DNA from: Paenibacillus sp. DMB5
Lineage (GTDB): Bacteria > Bacillota > Bacilli > Paenibacillales > Paenibacillaceae
Length of the DNA: 64,000 nt
Direction of reading: 5' to 3'
NCBI RefSeq assembly: GCF_001517085.1
Contig: NZ_LRAC01000017.1
Location: forward strand, 1 to 64,000
In this document: positions 18,335 to 27,619 of the stretch, in pieces
Layout of the letters: every line of letters starts with the position of its first letter
Position numbering within the stretch: the stretch's first letter is position 1
The notes under the pieces: generated by a model
Told to the model about the DNA's origin: nothing
Database searches by the model: none
Seen by the model: only the letters and a program-made list of their open reading frames with translations
Translations under genes and position numbers: made by a program

Positions 18335-19314
18335 CACCCATACAGCGGGTCTGTCACCATCTTCATATATTTGACCAGATCCGCTCTGGCTTGTCCGTTC
18401 TGCCGCCATACTCCCAGATTCCAGCACATAAACCGGAGGCCAAGGAAACGGGATGCCGCCCGGAACAGCATGGCATAATGCTGCTGCGGGATTTCGCAGC
18501 CCAAGCGGCCAAGATGTCTCCGGTAATCCTCTGCCTGCTGCAGCGTCCCGCAGCGCATGGGGATATCCATGAACAGTGAGCCGTAGCGGGCCTCTTCCCA
18601 GTCGATGTAACAAACCTCCACATTGTCCTTTACAAGAACATTGCCCGGGTTCAGATCATTATGGATCATTGTATAAGTGTCAGTATCATGGATTACCGGT
18701 ATCATGTCCTTTACAACCCGCCCGGCTATCTCCTCAATTGCCGAAAGGGTTTCTAGCCCGAATGCTTCGGCAAAAGCCGGCTTCTGCCTGGCGTATTCCC
18801 AGGAAACTCTCCAGTTTGCATGAATGACCTCCGACAGATAGGCTTCGTTAACCTGCGGAAGCCACGGCAGATCGCATCTGCAGCCGAGATTCACATAATG
18901 GATATACGCCAGCGCCTCCATCTCCTTATGCTGTAGTGAAGGCACATTCAGCCTGCCGTAATCGGTCCGGCAGTCTGCATCTTCAATGCACAGAAGGCTT
19001 CGTCCTTCATGCAGCGGCTGGCCCGACAGGCTGAATGGAACCTTCGCCCCCTGCGAATAGAGCCTGGAGAGTGCCGAACGCTCCACAAAAGTAGCCTGCT
19101 TCGTGATTAGCGAAACCTCGTCTCTGTGAACAGCTCCGCCTGTCATTCCTGATCTGGACTGCAGCCACACTTTATTGCGCATTAGCTCTACAGCCTTCGA
19201 CCCCAGATTCATCGGGGTGCTCTCGATTTCCAGCACTTCAGCTTCGGACGAGATAAAGCAATAGACTGTATCCTTGATCAGGCCGATCCTTTTGCTGCTG
19301 TCGGTCAATTGCAT
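18334..19314 (-). CDS. Aminoglycoside phosphotransferase-family kinase
   Basis: A complete APH/choline-kinase fold protein of 326 aa. The catalytic loop is HNDLNPGNVLV (HxDxxxxN) and the metal-binding motif is IDWEEA, in place of the usual DxE/DFG. The Lys-containing N-lobe is present but diverged. The start is the ATG at 19314, with AAGGAAGA 6 bp upstream, rather than the GTG two codons earlier. Family members phosphorylate small alcohols such as aminoglycosides, homoserine or choline, and are also common in spore-coat-related CotS proteins of Bacillales. The substrate is unknown. It ends at the aroB remnant. Confidence 0.82.
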   Translation of the reverse strand: MQLTDSSKRIGLIKDTVYCFISSEAEVLEIESTPMNLGSKAVELMRNKVWLQSRSGMTGGAVHRDEVSLITKQATFVERSALSRLYSQGAKVPFSLSGQPLHEGRSLLCIEDADCRTDYGRLNVPSLQHKEMEALAYIHYVNLGCRCDLPWLPQVNEAYLSEVIHANWRVSWEYARQKPAFAEAFGLETLSAIEEIAGRVVKDMIPVIHDTDTYTMIHNDLNPGNVLVKDNVEVCYIDWEEARYGSLFMDIPMRCGTLQQAEDYRRHLGRLGCEIPQQHYAMLFRAASRFLGLRFMCWNLGVWRQNGQARADLVKYMKMVTDPLYG

Positions 19315-19383
19315 GGGCACTCTTCCTTACTCATTAAAGTGAATTCCTGCAGGCTCTTTAGTTCGCGTTCCGGATCATTTACA

Positions 19384-19890
19384 TTAATCCTCCCAATCTT
19401 CCAATACACTCCAGGCCATGGCAGGCTCTCCCTGCAGCGAATGCATAGTGCCCGTAAAAATAGATTCGTTACGTATCCCTTTTGCAAAATAATGCTGCAG
19501 CACAGCGCGTGTTGATGCCGTGACATGCATGCCGCCAAGTTTGCCGGCTTCGAGCCATTGCAGCTCTCCTTCTTCACCGGAAACCAGCCGGCTTCCGGAT
19601 GCAACAATGCCCATGAATATGTACTGTATGCGGATTTCCTGTCCGGCCTTGAGCCGGTTAATGATGTAGCGGAGCTTCAAGCCCCCGACATCCGGCCCCG
19701 CAAGCCCTGTTTCTTCTGCAATTTCCCGCACACACGCCTGCTGCGGATCGCCGAACTCCCCTTCCTCTATATGGCCTCCAATAGGAACCAGATGTCCACC
19801 CAGAAAACGGCTGCCGCTCTTTTTTTGCAGAAACAGCATTTCCCCGGCTTCATTAAACAAAAAGGCAACTGCCATCTGCCTTAGCCGCAT
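19384..19890 (-). CDS. Nudix hydrolase
   Basis: A 168-aa Nudix protein. The Nudix box reads GGHIEEGE, then a 9-residue linker, then REIAEETGL. The standard spacing between the first Glu and REx is 7, so two extra residues (FG) sit in the loop before the catalytic helix. The flanking LxLQKKSGSRFLGG strand is typical of the family, which hydrolyses nucleoside diphosphates linked to another moiety. The ribosome binding site is weak. It lies 69 bp upstream of the phosphotransferase gene and probably shares its transcript. The substrate is not predictable. Confidence 0.87.
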   Translation of the reverse strand: MRLRQMAVAFLFNEAGEMLFLQKKSGSRFLGGHLVPIGGHIEEGEFGDPQQACVREIAEETGLAGPDVGGLKLRYIINRLKAGQEIRIQYIFMGIVASGSRLVSGEEGELQWLEAGKLGGMHVTASTRAVLQHYFAKGIRNESIFTGTMHSLQGEPAMAWSVLEDWED

Positions 19891-20038
19891 ACGAAATCAC
19901 TCCACTCCCCGGATACGAACAAGCAGGAAAATTATACCACAGTAGGAACCTGCCGATCAGCCAAAAAAGCCACATGCAGGAAAAGTATTCCTGGCAGGTG
20001 AATAAGAGTAAAAGCTTAATCTATTGGAGGCTGATGAA

Positions 20039-20740
20039 ATGTTGATTAATGTGCTTGATAAGGGATATGTCCGGCTGGTAAATCATATGGGCAGTGATCT
20101 GACCGTTGTAAATGCAGCACGGGTCTCTTATGCCAAACAGTCAGAGGAGCTTAGTGAAAAGGATATCCGGCTGATCCGTTTTCTGGCCCGGGAAGGCCAT
20201 ACTTCGCCGTTCAGGCATGCTGTCATCCAGTTCGAAATCTATGCGCCGCTGATGGTCGCCAGACAGTGGTGGAAGTATGTGGTCGGTTCGGCCCATTACG
20301 AGGGCACCGGTGACAGCCTGGAGGCCTGGAATGAGTCCAGCCGCAGGTATATTACGGAGGAGCCGGCCTTTTACCTGCCTTCAGGCGGAGAGTGGCGGAG
20401 TGCACCTGAGAATTCCAAGCAGGGCAGCGGCAGTCTGATTGCCTGGGAGCTTGGGGAGAAATATACGAAAGAGCTGATGGATTACACTGAACTGGGTATG
20501 CAAAAATATGAAGCCGCCCTCGCGGACGGCATCTGTGCAGAGCAGGCACGCCTGTTCCTCCCTGCCTACGGCCTGTATGTCCGCTGGTACTGGACGGCAT
20601 CCCTGCAATCGGCCGCCCACTTCCTGCAGCAGCGGCTGGAGCATGATGCCCAGAAGGAAATTCAGGATTATGCCAAAGCCATCCTCAGCATGGTAAAAAC
20701 GTTATTCCCGGTTACTGTGGACGAGTTGCTGTCACGCTGA
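20039..20740 (+). CDS. thyX: Flavin-dependent thymidylate synthase ThyX
   Basis: ThyX makes dTMP from dUMP using methylene-tetrahydrofolate, NADPH and FAD. The protein has the family's GHTSPFRHAVIQFEI segment and the substrate-binding WNESSRRYI. The canonical RHR at the start of the ThyX motif appears as RQWWKY, with a longer loop before NESSRRY. The C-terminal part carries EQARLFLP and the RLEHDAQKEIQDYA helix. The ATG at 20039 is chosen because GGAGG lies 8 bp before it; an earlier TTG overlaps that site. It is monocistronic, with a terminator 50 bp downstream. Confidence 0.93.
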   Translation: MLINVLDKGYVRLVNHMGSDLTVVNAARVSYAKQSEELSEKDIRLIRFLAREGHTSPFRHAVIQFEIYAPLMVARQWWKYVVGSAHYEGTGDSLEAWNESSRRYITEEPAFYLPSGGEWRSAPENSKQGSGSLIAWELGEKYTKELMDYTELGMQKYEAALADGICAEQARLFLPAYGLYVRWYWTASLQSAAHFLQQRLEHDAQKEIQDYAKAILSMVKTLFPVTVDELLSR

Positions 20741-20790
20741 ATGATAGTTGTCCTCAGCGCGTACGGAAATCCTGTAAGCCGGCACATACA

Positions 20791-20830
20791 GCAACACCCC
20801 TGCATCAAGACTGCAGGGGTGTTGCTTCAT
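20791..20830. terminator. Bidirectional terminator between thyX and the P-loop gene
   Basis: GCAACACCCCTGCA and TGCAGGGGTGTTGC (with a small internal loop) form a perfect hairpin between two convergent genes. The T-tract is short on both sides. Confidence 0.75.
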
Positions 20831-20846
20831 TACATATAGTTTCTAC

Positions 20847-21512
20847 TCAGTAAACTTTAACAGCCTGCTCTTCAACAAACCTGCCAACACGCTCCGTGTA
20901 TTCAGCCCACCGGTGATCCTTATTTACAATAACCAGCTTCGGAATGTCCCATGCGTCCACTACCGACCGGACGAACGCCTGACTGCCGCCCCATAAAGCC
21001 GCAGCCTCCCGGAAATCCTCATCGGTATGCAGCGAGACGGGCCCCCATTCATTGCCGCGCACACTGCAGATAAACCGCCACTGGGCCTCCACATCCAGCT
21101 GGTAAAAATAGATCAGCACCGGGTTCAGCGCGGCCAATATCTCCTGCAGCGAAGTGGTGAGCATAACCAGTTTAGTTAAAGGCATCCCCATATGATGAGC
21201 ACAGCTGATGGCATCCTGAAAAAGCACACTCTCAATAACCGTTACTTCATCGCCGCTTCCAAGCCGCTCCTCCACAAATCTCCGAAAAACAGCCTCAAGC
21301 TGTGTTGTGAACAGCTCCGCCTGATCCTCATCCGCCAGGGAGGTGAATTCATACCCCCGGATAAACAGCGGATGATTCTCCTCCAGCTCCAAAATACACC
21401 TGCTGGCCACTCCCCGGGACGTCAGCAGCTCTGCAACCGAAGAGGCACAGGTCGTTTTACCGGAGCCCGGCATGCCGTCGATGATAATCAACCGCTTATT
21501 GGGCGTTGTCAT
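20847..21512 (-). CDS. P-loop NTPase/kinase-like protein
   Basis: A 221-aa cytosolic protein beginning with a beta strand and Walker A: RLIIIDGMPGSGKTT. A nucleotide-kinase-like layout follows (EVTVIESVLF as a Walker B-like strand) with no recognisable lid motif. The start at 21512 is supported by GGAGGTGG 8 bp upstream; the reading frame stays open 46 codons further without a good ribosome binding site. The family resembles uncharacterised AAA-like kinases common in Paenibacillus. The substrate is unknown. Confidence 0.8.
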   Translation of the reverse strand: MTTPNKRLIIIDGMPGSGKTTCASSVAELLTSRGVASRCILELEENHPLFIRGYEFTSLADEDQAELFTTQLEAVFRRFVEERLGSGDEVTVIESVLFQDAISCAHHMGMPLTKLVMLTTSLQEILAALNPVLIYFYQLDVEAQWRFICSVRGNEWGPVSLHTDEDFREAAALWGGSQAFVRSVVDAWDIPKLVIVNKDHRWAEYTERVGRFVEEQAVKVY

Positions 21513-21730
21513 TTTTGCCACCTCCAATCTGAGCACCCCCGAAAGTATATTCCGCCATAGCCGCAGCCGCTCCGTTTCCAGGCGCATCACGGATAGAGCC
21601 TCTATCTTGGCAATTCCTCCTGTTTTTTTCAGGCAATATGAGCTAAGCATAATCCGGAGCGCCGGCAGGTGCCAATGTAGAGTTTGCTTTTAACTGAGTT
21701 TACCCGCTGCTTATGGCCCTTATATCCTGC

Positions 21731-24165
21731 TTAATCAACAGTCATGGTGTCATACAAGGATTCGTCCGTCCCCTGAATAAAAGGTGTCCAGTCCCCGGAC
21801 GAATAGAGCATTAATTGATGCATCGCACGCGTACACGCTGTATAAAAAAGCTTCCGCTCGCTCTCCCGCTGATACGTCTGCGCAGAAGCATCATAGATCA
21901 GCACGGCGTCGAATTCGACACCTTTGGCGAGGTAGGCGGGGAGGACCAGGATTCCTTTTTCAAAAGTGAGCGTATCCTTCGTAACCAGCCGCAGACCCTC
22001 AATGCCATGTGAAAAGAGTGCTTCGTAGGCTTCGCGGCTTTCGTCAGCTGTTTTGGTAATGACTGCAATGGAATCGAGGCCTTCCGTCTTGAGCTCAGCA
22101 ATATCCTGCATTATCCGTACCGTACGTTCATCTGCACTGCCCAGCTTGGTGAGACACGGCTTCCTGCCGTCCCGCTCAAACGGGATGATCCCTGCCTCCG
22201 GCAGCAGTGATTTGGTAAACTCCACAATCTGGCGGGTGGAACGGTAGCTCCGGACAAGGGTGATCAGAGCTGTCACTTCCTCACCGTACAGCTCCGTTAA
22301 AGATGAGTCTGCCTCAGCCAGATTTGTCGCCTGCGGAAAAATCGCCTGCCCGAAGTCGCCAAGCACAGTCATCCGCGCCCTTGGAAACAGCTGCTTCAGA
22401 AAAGCATACTGAAACGGCGAGTAATCCTGTCCTTCATCTATAAAGAGATGTCTGACGATGGTATTCGTCGCGTACCCTCAATGAGCTCCTTCAGGTAGAG
22501 AAAGGGGGTTGCATCCTCATAGAAAAGCTCAAGCCGGTCCAGCTTCTGCCGCGTCTGCCCGCAAATGTCAGGCCACAGCTCCGGCACAGCTGCAGTCCCC
22601 GTCATCTGCCGGTAAGCCTCCGCATCCTCAGCAAACAGCTGGCTGTAAAGTCCGGGTACATCTATAAATTTCAGGCGTCTGACCTCCCGTCGCAGCGGCT
22701 TGAAGCTCTCCTTCACAATAAGCCGCAGCAGAAGTTCCTCCTCCTGATCGGCGTAGTCGAATACGTTCTCTTCACCCTGCTCTTGTCCGCGCAGCTCCCC
22801 GTAGATTTCCTCATACTGCTCTGCGAAATCGAAGACGGCCGACTGCCGCTGCACTTTTTTGAGCAACGTGCTGTAGGCTTCGGCATATTGCTCGGTATCG
22901 AGATAATCCAGCTCATCGCGGGCCCAGTCCGCCTCCAGCTCCTTGACCTCAAGCGCCGCCAGCTCCCGCAGCAGCCAATCCCGCAGCAGGATAATCCGGT
23001 TAGCCAGACGTATAGTAGGAGCGTAACTGTAGAACTGCGATTTCATCTGTGCAGCCGTAATCAGCTCACGCTCCCGGAAGCGGATACTGCGGAACAACAT
23101 GCCCTCCTGGCCCAGCCACAGCGCGTAGTTCCGGAGCGCCTGCAAAAAATCACCGGAAGCCTTATAGGTCATCCCGCTCATCCGCGCTTTATAACCCGGA
23201 GCAGTCTCAGGACTCATCGCATATTCGATCTGCGCGAACGGGTCCTCTAGCCGGAACTCTGTCCCAAGCCAGTGCTCCAGATATTCCTGAAAGGTCGTCT
23301 GCTGCATGTTTTCCTCTCCGAGCTCAGGCAGGACGGTGGATACATAGCTGTTGAACATCGGATTTGGCGAAAAAAGCACGATCTGATCAGCCGTAATTCG
23401 CTCACGGTGCTTATACAGCAGATAGGCCACCCTCTGCAGCGCTGCGGAGGTTTTGCCGCTGCCGGCCGCGCCCTGGACAATAAGCATACGGCTTCTGTCA
23501 TCACGGATAATCGCATTCTGCTCCTTCTGGATCGTAGCTACAATACTTCTCATCTGTGAATCGGCACCCTTGCCGAGCACCTGCTGCAGCAGCTCATCAC
23601 CGATGGTCAGGCTTGTATCGAACACATTCTGGAGCTTGGCAGCGCGAATCCGGTACTGCCGCTTCAGCGTCATCGTTCCTGTAATTTCTCCGCCCGGTGT
23701 CTCATATGCTGCAGCGCCGGGTGAATGGTCATAATACATGCTGGCAATGGGAGTGCGCCAGTCATAGACCAGGAAGTCCAGGCCATCCTCAGTGGCAAAA
23801 GAGGCTACGCCGATGTAGATTTGTTCATTGCCGCCCTGCCCCTCCTCCTGAAAATCAATGCGTCCGAAATATGGCGAGGGCAGCAGCCGCTTCATACTCT
23901 TGTAACGCTGCATCCGCACCCGGTGGCTGCGCTCCCGCTCGGACAGCAGCGCCTCCTGCTGCTTGATGCTGTAGAAGGTCTCTTCAAAATCCTCGTCCGT
24001 GCTGGTATTAACGGTAACTTCCTCCCAGAACCGCTTGCGGATCTCCGTTACCTGCTCCCGCAGTCCGGATACTTCCGGCTCAATTCCGGCAATGGCTGTC
24101 TGCAGCTCCCCCGTTACCAAATCCAGCCGTTCCTGCTCCCGCTGCCAATCCTCCGCGTGAATCAT
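21731..24165 (-). pseudogene. helD: HelD/UvrD-like helicase, frameshifted
   Basis: Two frames form one superfamily 1 protein of about 800 aa. The first (to 22438) has an N-terminal coiled coil and Walker A GAAGSGKTSAALQRVAYLLY; the second has LGDFGQAIFPQ, the motif with QIVEFTKSLLP, and LPAYLAKGVEFDAVLIYDA with the C-terminal FYTACTRAMHQL. HelD proteins bind RNA polymerase and recycle stalled complexes. Frames switch near 22475-22477: restoring one G in a GGG run yields YATNTIVRHLFIDEGQDYS, the missing Walker B (DEGQD) motif. The ATG at 24165 follows AAAGGAG. As written the gene makes only the first 575 or so residues. Confidence 0.85.
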
Positions 24166-24216
24166 CCGCTGACACACTCCTTTAATAATCTGGTCTGCCT
24201 TCTGCAAAAATCAGGT

Positions 24217-24246
24217 TTGACAAAGCTGCAATTCTTATGGTAAGAT
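24217..24246 (+). promoter_or_regulatory. Sigma-A promoter for the IF-3-like gene
   Basis: TTGACA (24217-24222), an 18-bp spacer and TAAGAT (24241-24246). It gives a leader of about 255 nt that contains the terminator at 24355-24384. Confidence 0.6.
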
Positions 24247-24354
24247 TAAAGTGTAAATAAGATGTAATACTTATGTCTTAAATTAATCGAAAATAGTGAC
24301 GCTGTTTTACTATATCACAACGGATTTTATCATGCAATGGATTTATATACGTGG

Positions 24355-24384
24355 ACCCGGCAGAGACTGCCGGGTTCTTTTTGT
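24355..24384 (+). terminator. Leader terminator (attenuator) upstream of the IF-3-like gene
   Basis: A perfect 9-bp stem ACCCGGCAG/CTGCCGGGT with a 3-nt loop, followed by TCTTTTTGTT. It lies between the promoter and the coding sequence, about 125 nt before the ATG. The gene can only be expressed by read-through or anti-termination, as is known for infC leaders in Firmicutes. I did not find a clear competing anti-terminator by eye. Confidence 0.75.
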
Positions 24385-24507
24385 TCCCCGGAGGATGTTG
24401 GAGCGGATTTAACAGGGATTTTGGGCGCGGCTCCGCTCTGCTGATTGAACGGCGGGCGACTTCCCGTTATGATAACAGTATCCATGTTTGCAGGAGGCTA
24501 ACGATCA

Positions 24508-25035
24508 ATGGCAGTATTCATGAACGAACAAATACGGGCGTCCGAGGTTGTACTAACCGGACTCCGGGGCGAGAAGCTCGGCATTGTCTCCAGGGAGGAG
24601 GCGCTGGCGATGGCCCGGTCCCAGGGGGCTGATCTGGTCTGCACCTCGCTGATGAGCAGCCCTCCGCCCTGCACCCTGATGCCCAAGGGCAAAGCAAAGG
24701 CTGCCGCCCAGAAGGAAGCGGCGTCTGCACGCAAAGCCGGTTCCAGCCAGGCCGCCGGGCGGAGCGGCGGGAAAGACAAGGTCAAGGTGAAGGAGCTGCG
24801 CTTCACCGCCCATATCGAGGAGCACGATTATGACACGAAGCTGCGCCAGGCGGACAAGCATCTGCGCTCCGGCAAGCCGGTGCTGCTGAATGTCCAGGCT
24901 TCCGGTGCCAAGGAAGCGGCCGCAGCCAAAACGGTGATTGAGCGGCTCGTCGCCGATCTGAAGGAAGCCGGAGTCAAGGACACCGGCATCCAGAGCGGCG
25001 GCAAAGGCTCAAAGGTGCAGCTGAATCCGCGTTAA
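24508..25035 (+). CDS. Divergent translation initiation factor IF-3 paralogue
   Basis: The 175-aa protein keeps the IF-3 N-domain start (MNEQIRASEVVL, GEKLGIVSREEALAMA) and the start of the C-domain (KVKVKELRFTAHIEEHDYDTK, QADKHLRSGKPV). The interdomain segment is replaced by an Ala/Lys/Gly-rich linker with QKEAASARKAGSSQAAGRSG. The conserved Arg-rich C-domain strand is lost, and the end is very basic and Gly-rich. It is therefore unlikely to be the cell's main InfC, and canonical rpmI-rplT genes do not follow. AGGAGG lies 10 bp before the ATG. A ribosome-binding regulator is a plausible inference. Confidence 0.82.
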   Translation: MAVFMNEQIRASEVVLTGLRGEKLGIVSREEALAMARSQGADLVCTSLMSSPPPCTLMPKGKAKAAAQKEAASARKAGSSQAAGRSGGKDKVKVKELRFTAHIEEHDYDTKLRQADKHLRSGKPVLLNVQASGAKEAAAAKTVIERLVADLKEAGVKDTGIQSGGKGSKVQLNPR

Positions 25036-25056
25036 GCTACGCGGCAGCTGAAAAAA

Positions 25057-25103
25057 GGGGCGTCATAACAGCCATATCCCGGCTGTTATGACGCCCCTTC
25101 TGT
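25057..25103 (+). terminator. Terminator after the IF-3-like gene
   Basis: GGGGCGTCATAACAGC pairs perfectly with GCTGTTATGACGCCCC, followed by TTCTGTT. Confidence 0.9.
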
Positions 25104-25124
25104 TATGGATGATCAGTCCGGAAA

Positions 25125-25313
25125 GGTCTAACGGACCGAGATGACCTTATTCTGTAGTGTGCCGGCATTTGCGTAAGTTAACGGACACCACAGGCGTTAT
25201 TGGGCACAATTTCGCAGAAATCACAGCTTTTCCGTTACAATAACGGCAGCTGAGTCCGTTAGAAGCCCGAACCGCCGGAGAATGGACCAATAACGGCTCC
25301 TGGGTCCGTTAGA
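25125..25313. repeat. Palindromic intergenic repeat cluster, two inverted and two direct units
   Basis: Two inverted units (AACGGACC near 25126 and AACGGACACC near 25178) face two direct units (CAATAACGGC..GTCCGTTAGA at 25238-25263 and 25288-25313). The units are 50-52 bp apart. The same family occurs at 11724-11809. It fills the gap between the IF-3-like gene and the histidine kinase; nothing else is seen there. Confidence 0.75.
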
Positions 25314-25423
25314 AATCGGAGATGGTTATTATCTCAGAACCGCGATGATGAGCTGGTTATCTCAGACAGCTCGCAGCACTCTCGCCCTGACTTCTGTCCC
25401 GGCGCCGGGGGCAGCTTACTGAT

Positions 25424-26887
25424 CTAATCCCGCTCCCCCGCTCCCCGCACAAACGACAGCTCCACCTTGGTGCCCGCTCCCTCTATACTCTCGATGGCGA
25501 TCGAGCCTCCGTAGCGCTCCATGATCGCCTTGGCGATGGCCAGCCCGAGTCCCGATCCGCCCTTTGCCCGGTTCCGCGACCCTTCCGCCCGGTAAAAGCG
25601 GTCAAAAATATGCGGGAGCTGCTCAGAAGAAATTCCGATTCCTGTATCTGTCACAGATACAATGACCTGATCCAGGTCTATCTTATGCGCAATACGCACA
25701 CTGCCGCCTTCCGGTGTATACTTCAGCGCATTCTCTACAATATTGCGCAGCACCTGATAACAGGCGCCGCCCGGCATCCGGACTTGCAATGGACCGGTAT
25801 CCCCTGCTTCACCGGCGCTCAAAGTGACACCGGGACCTACATGTACGGTCTGGGGCAGGAGCTCGCGCAGGACTTGCTGCACATCGCATTCCTCCACGGC
25901 CCCTTCCTGCACCGGCTCCTCCGTCTCAGCCAGCAGCAGCAGCTGGGCAATTAGCTCCCTCATCCGGCCTGCCTCATCCATCATGAAGCCCAGAGACTCC
26001 TCCAGCACCTCCGGCGACTGCTTGCCCCAGCGCTGGATCATATGCGTGTGCCCCTCGATGATGGCCAGCGGTGTCTTCAGCTCATGGGAAGCATCCGCGA
26101 CAAAACGCCGCTGCTGGTCAAAGGACACACTGAGCTTTTGCAGCAGCGCATTAAAGGTCGCCCCCAGCTGATACAGCTCATCCTGTGCTGTAGGCAGCGC
26201 CAGCCGGTGCGACAGATTGTCCGCCCCGATGCTCTGCACCTCGCCGATCATGCTGCGGATCGGCTTCAGGGCGGAGCGGGCGACCAGCCACCCGGCCAGC
26301 GCTGCTGCCCCGGCAGCCAGCAGCAGGCCGAGCAGCAGCAGCCGGCCTACCTCGCGCGAGGCTGCCGCCGCTGCAGAATACCCGCTGTCAGCCAGCCGCA
26401 GCGTCACCGTGCCAAATGCCGGCAGGGTCAGGCTGCTTACCGCCTCATACTGCCCGGCCTCTGCACCGCCAGATACCGCAGCGCCATTCTCTGCCTCTTC
26501 ATCATCCGGCCTTGCCGTGTCCTTCCCTGTCTCTGCACCGGCTTCCAACGCCGCACCCTCTTCTGCGAGCACCCGCCCTTTGGTATCCAGCAGCTGCAGC
26601 GTCTGGCCTTCATCCAGATCAGCGGCAAAGGAAGACAAGTCCGGCTTCAGTACCGCTGCCGCCCCGCTCCCTCTTCCGAAGCCGGGCCTGAGCAGAGAAG
26701 GGAGGAAGGTAACCTCCTTAATCTGCAGCTCAAACTGCTTCAGCTTTTCGGTGAGCAGCTCTTTCTCCTGCTTCTGCGTCCATTGGCTGAAGGTAATATA
26801 GACAAAGCCGCCAAGCACAGCCGCTACTATTAGAGAGGCCAGCGCAATGGATGCGCTGACCTTACGGGAGAATGTCCACGCCTTCAT
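25424..26887 (-). CDS. Sensor histidine kinase
   Basis: A 487-aa membrane kinase. TM1 lies at about residues 12-35 and TM2 at about 182-203, with an extracytoplasmic sensor of some 145 residues between them rich in Ala/Glu/Gly. A HAMP domain follows (RSALKPIRSMIGEVQSI), then the H-box DASHELKTPLAIIEGH, N-box NIVENALKYTPEGG, G1 VTDTGIGI, F-box and G2 GGSGLGLAIAKAIM. It lies 19 bp after the response regulator and should phosphorylate it. GAGGGTG precedes the ATG. Confidence 0.93.
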   Translation of the reverse strand: MKAWTFSRKVSASIALASLIVAAVLGGFVYITFSQWTQKQEKELLTEKLKQFELQIKEVTFLPSLLRPGFGRGSGAAAVLKPDLSSFAADLDEGQTLQLLDTKGRVLAEEGAALEAGAETGKDTARPDDEEAENGAAVSGGAEAGQYEAVSSLTLPAFGTVTLRLADSGYSAAAAASREVGRLLLLGLLLAAGAAALAGWLVARSALKPIRSMIGEVQSIGADNLSHRLALPTAQDELYQLGATFNALLQKLSVSFDQQRRFVADASHELKTPLAIIEGHTHMIQRWGKQSPEVLEESLGFMMDEAGRMRELIAQLLLLAETEEPVQEGAVEECDVQQVLRELLPQTVHVGPGVTLSAGEAGDTGPLQVRMPGGACYQVLRNIVENALKYTPEGGSVRIAHKIDLDQVIVSVTDTGIGISSEQLPHIFDRFYRAEGSRNRAKGGSGLGLAIAKAIMERYGGSIAIESIEGAGTKVELSFVRGAGERD

Positions 26888-26906
26888 TTTCCGTTCACCC
26901 TCCCCG

Positions 26907-27584
26907 TCAGCCCCTCAGAATATAGCCGCTGCCGCGGACTGTATGGATCAGCTTGTCCGCGTAGCCCTCATCCACCTTCATGCGCAGATACCGGATATAG
27001 ACATCCACCACATTGGTTTCGCCCTCATAGGAATAGCCCCAGACCAGATTCAGCAGCGCTTCCCGGTTCATCAGCCGGTTCTTGTTCTGCAGCAGGCAGC
27101 GGAGCAGCTCAAATTCACGCTGTGACAGCTCAATGTCCTGACCGGCGCGGGTTACCCGGTGTGCAGCTGCGCTGAGCGTCAGGTCTTTGGCTTCCAGCAG
27201 ATCCACCGGCTCCCGGCTCTGCTGCAGCCGCCGCTGCAGCGAACGCATACGGGCGAGCAGCTCCTCGATGGCGAACGGCTTGGGCACATAATCATCCGCG
27301 CCGGTATCCAGCCCCCGCACCCGTTCGCTGACGGTATCGCGCGCGGTAATCATAATGATCGGCGTCTGCTTGACGGCGCGGATTCTTTTACAGACTTCAA
27401 TTCCGTTAATGCCCGGCAGGTTCAGATCAAGCAGAATAAGATCATAGCTCCCCTGTACTGCCTGTTCTACACCAGCCAGACCGTCTCTGGCAACGGTAAT
27501 GTCATAGCCCTCATAAGCCAGCTCCAGCTCTAGCAGCCGGACCATAGCCGCTTCATCCTCAATAATCAGGACATGCTCCTTCAT
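26907..27584 (-). CDS. OmpR-family response regulator
   Basis: A 225-aa regulator: receiver domain with acidic pocket EDE (9-11), phospho-acceptor Asp53 in LILLDLNLPG, Thr and Lys in ITARD and VPKPF, then a winged-helix domain ending VDVYIRYLRMKVDEGY and VRGSGYILRG. The start at 27584 gives the standard family length; a GTG six codons earlier is also possible. It lies between a DUF4097 gene and its kinase. Two 7-bp direct repeats 11 bp apart before the operon (28728-28745) are a likely binding site. Confidence 0.93.
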   Translation of the reverse strand: MKEHVLIIEDEAAMVRLLELELAYEGYDITVARDGLAGVEQAVQGSYDLILLDLNLPGINGIEVCKRIRAVKQTPIIMITARDTVSERVRGLDTGADDYVPKPFAIEELLARMRSLQRRLQQSREPVDLLEAKDLTLSAAAHRVTRAGQDIELSQREFELLRCLLQNKNRLMNREALLNLVWGYSYEGETNVVDVYIRYLRMKVDEGYADKLIHTVRGSGYILRG

Positions 27585-27619
27585 ACTCAAACGGTACTCC
27601 ACCTTCTCACAATATCTAA

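Noticed and set aside
22438..22500. Programmed frameshift in the HelD gene
   Set aside because: No slippery heptamer or downstream stimulator is seen; a single missing G explains it, and five other genes show the same defect.
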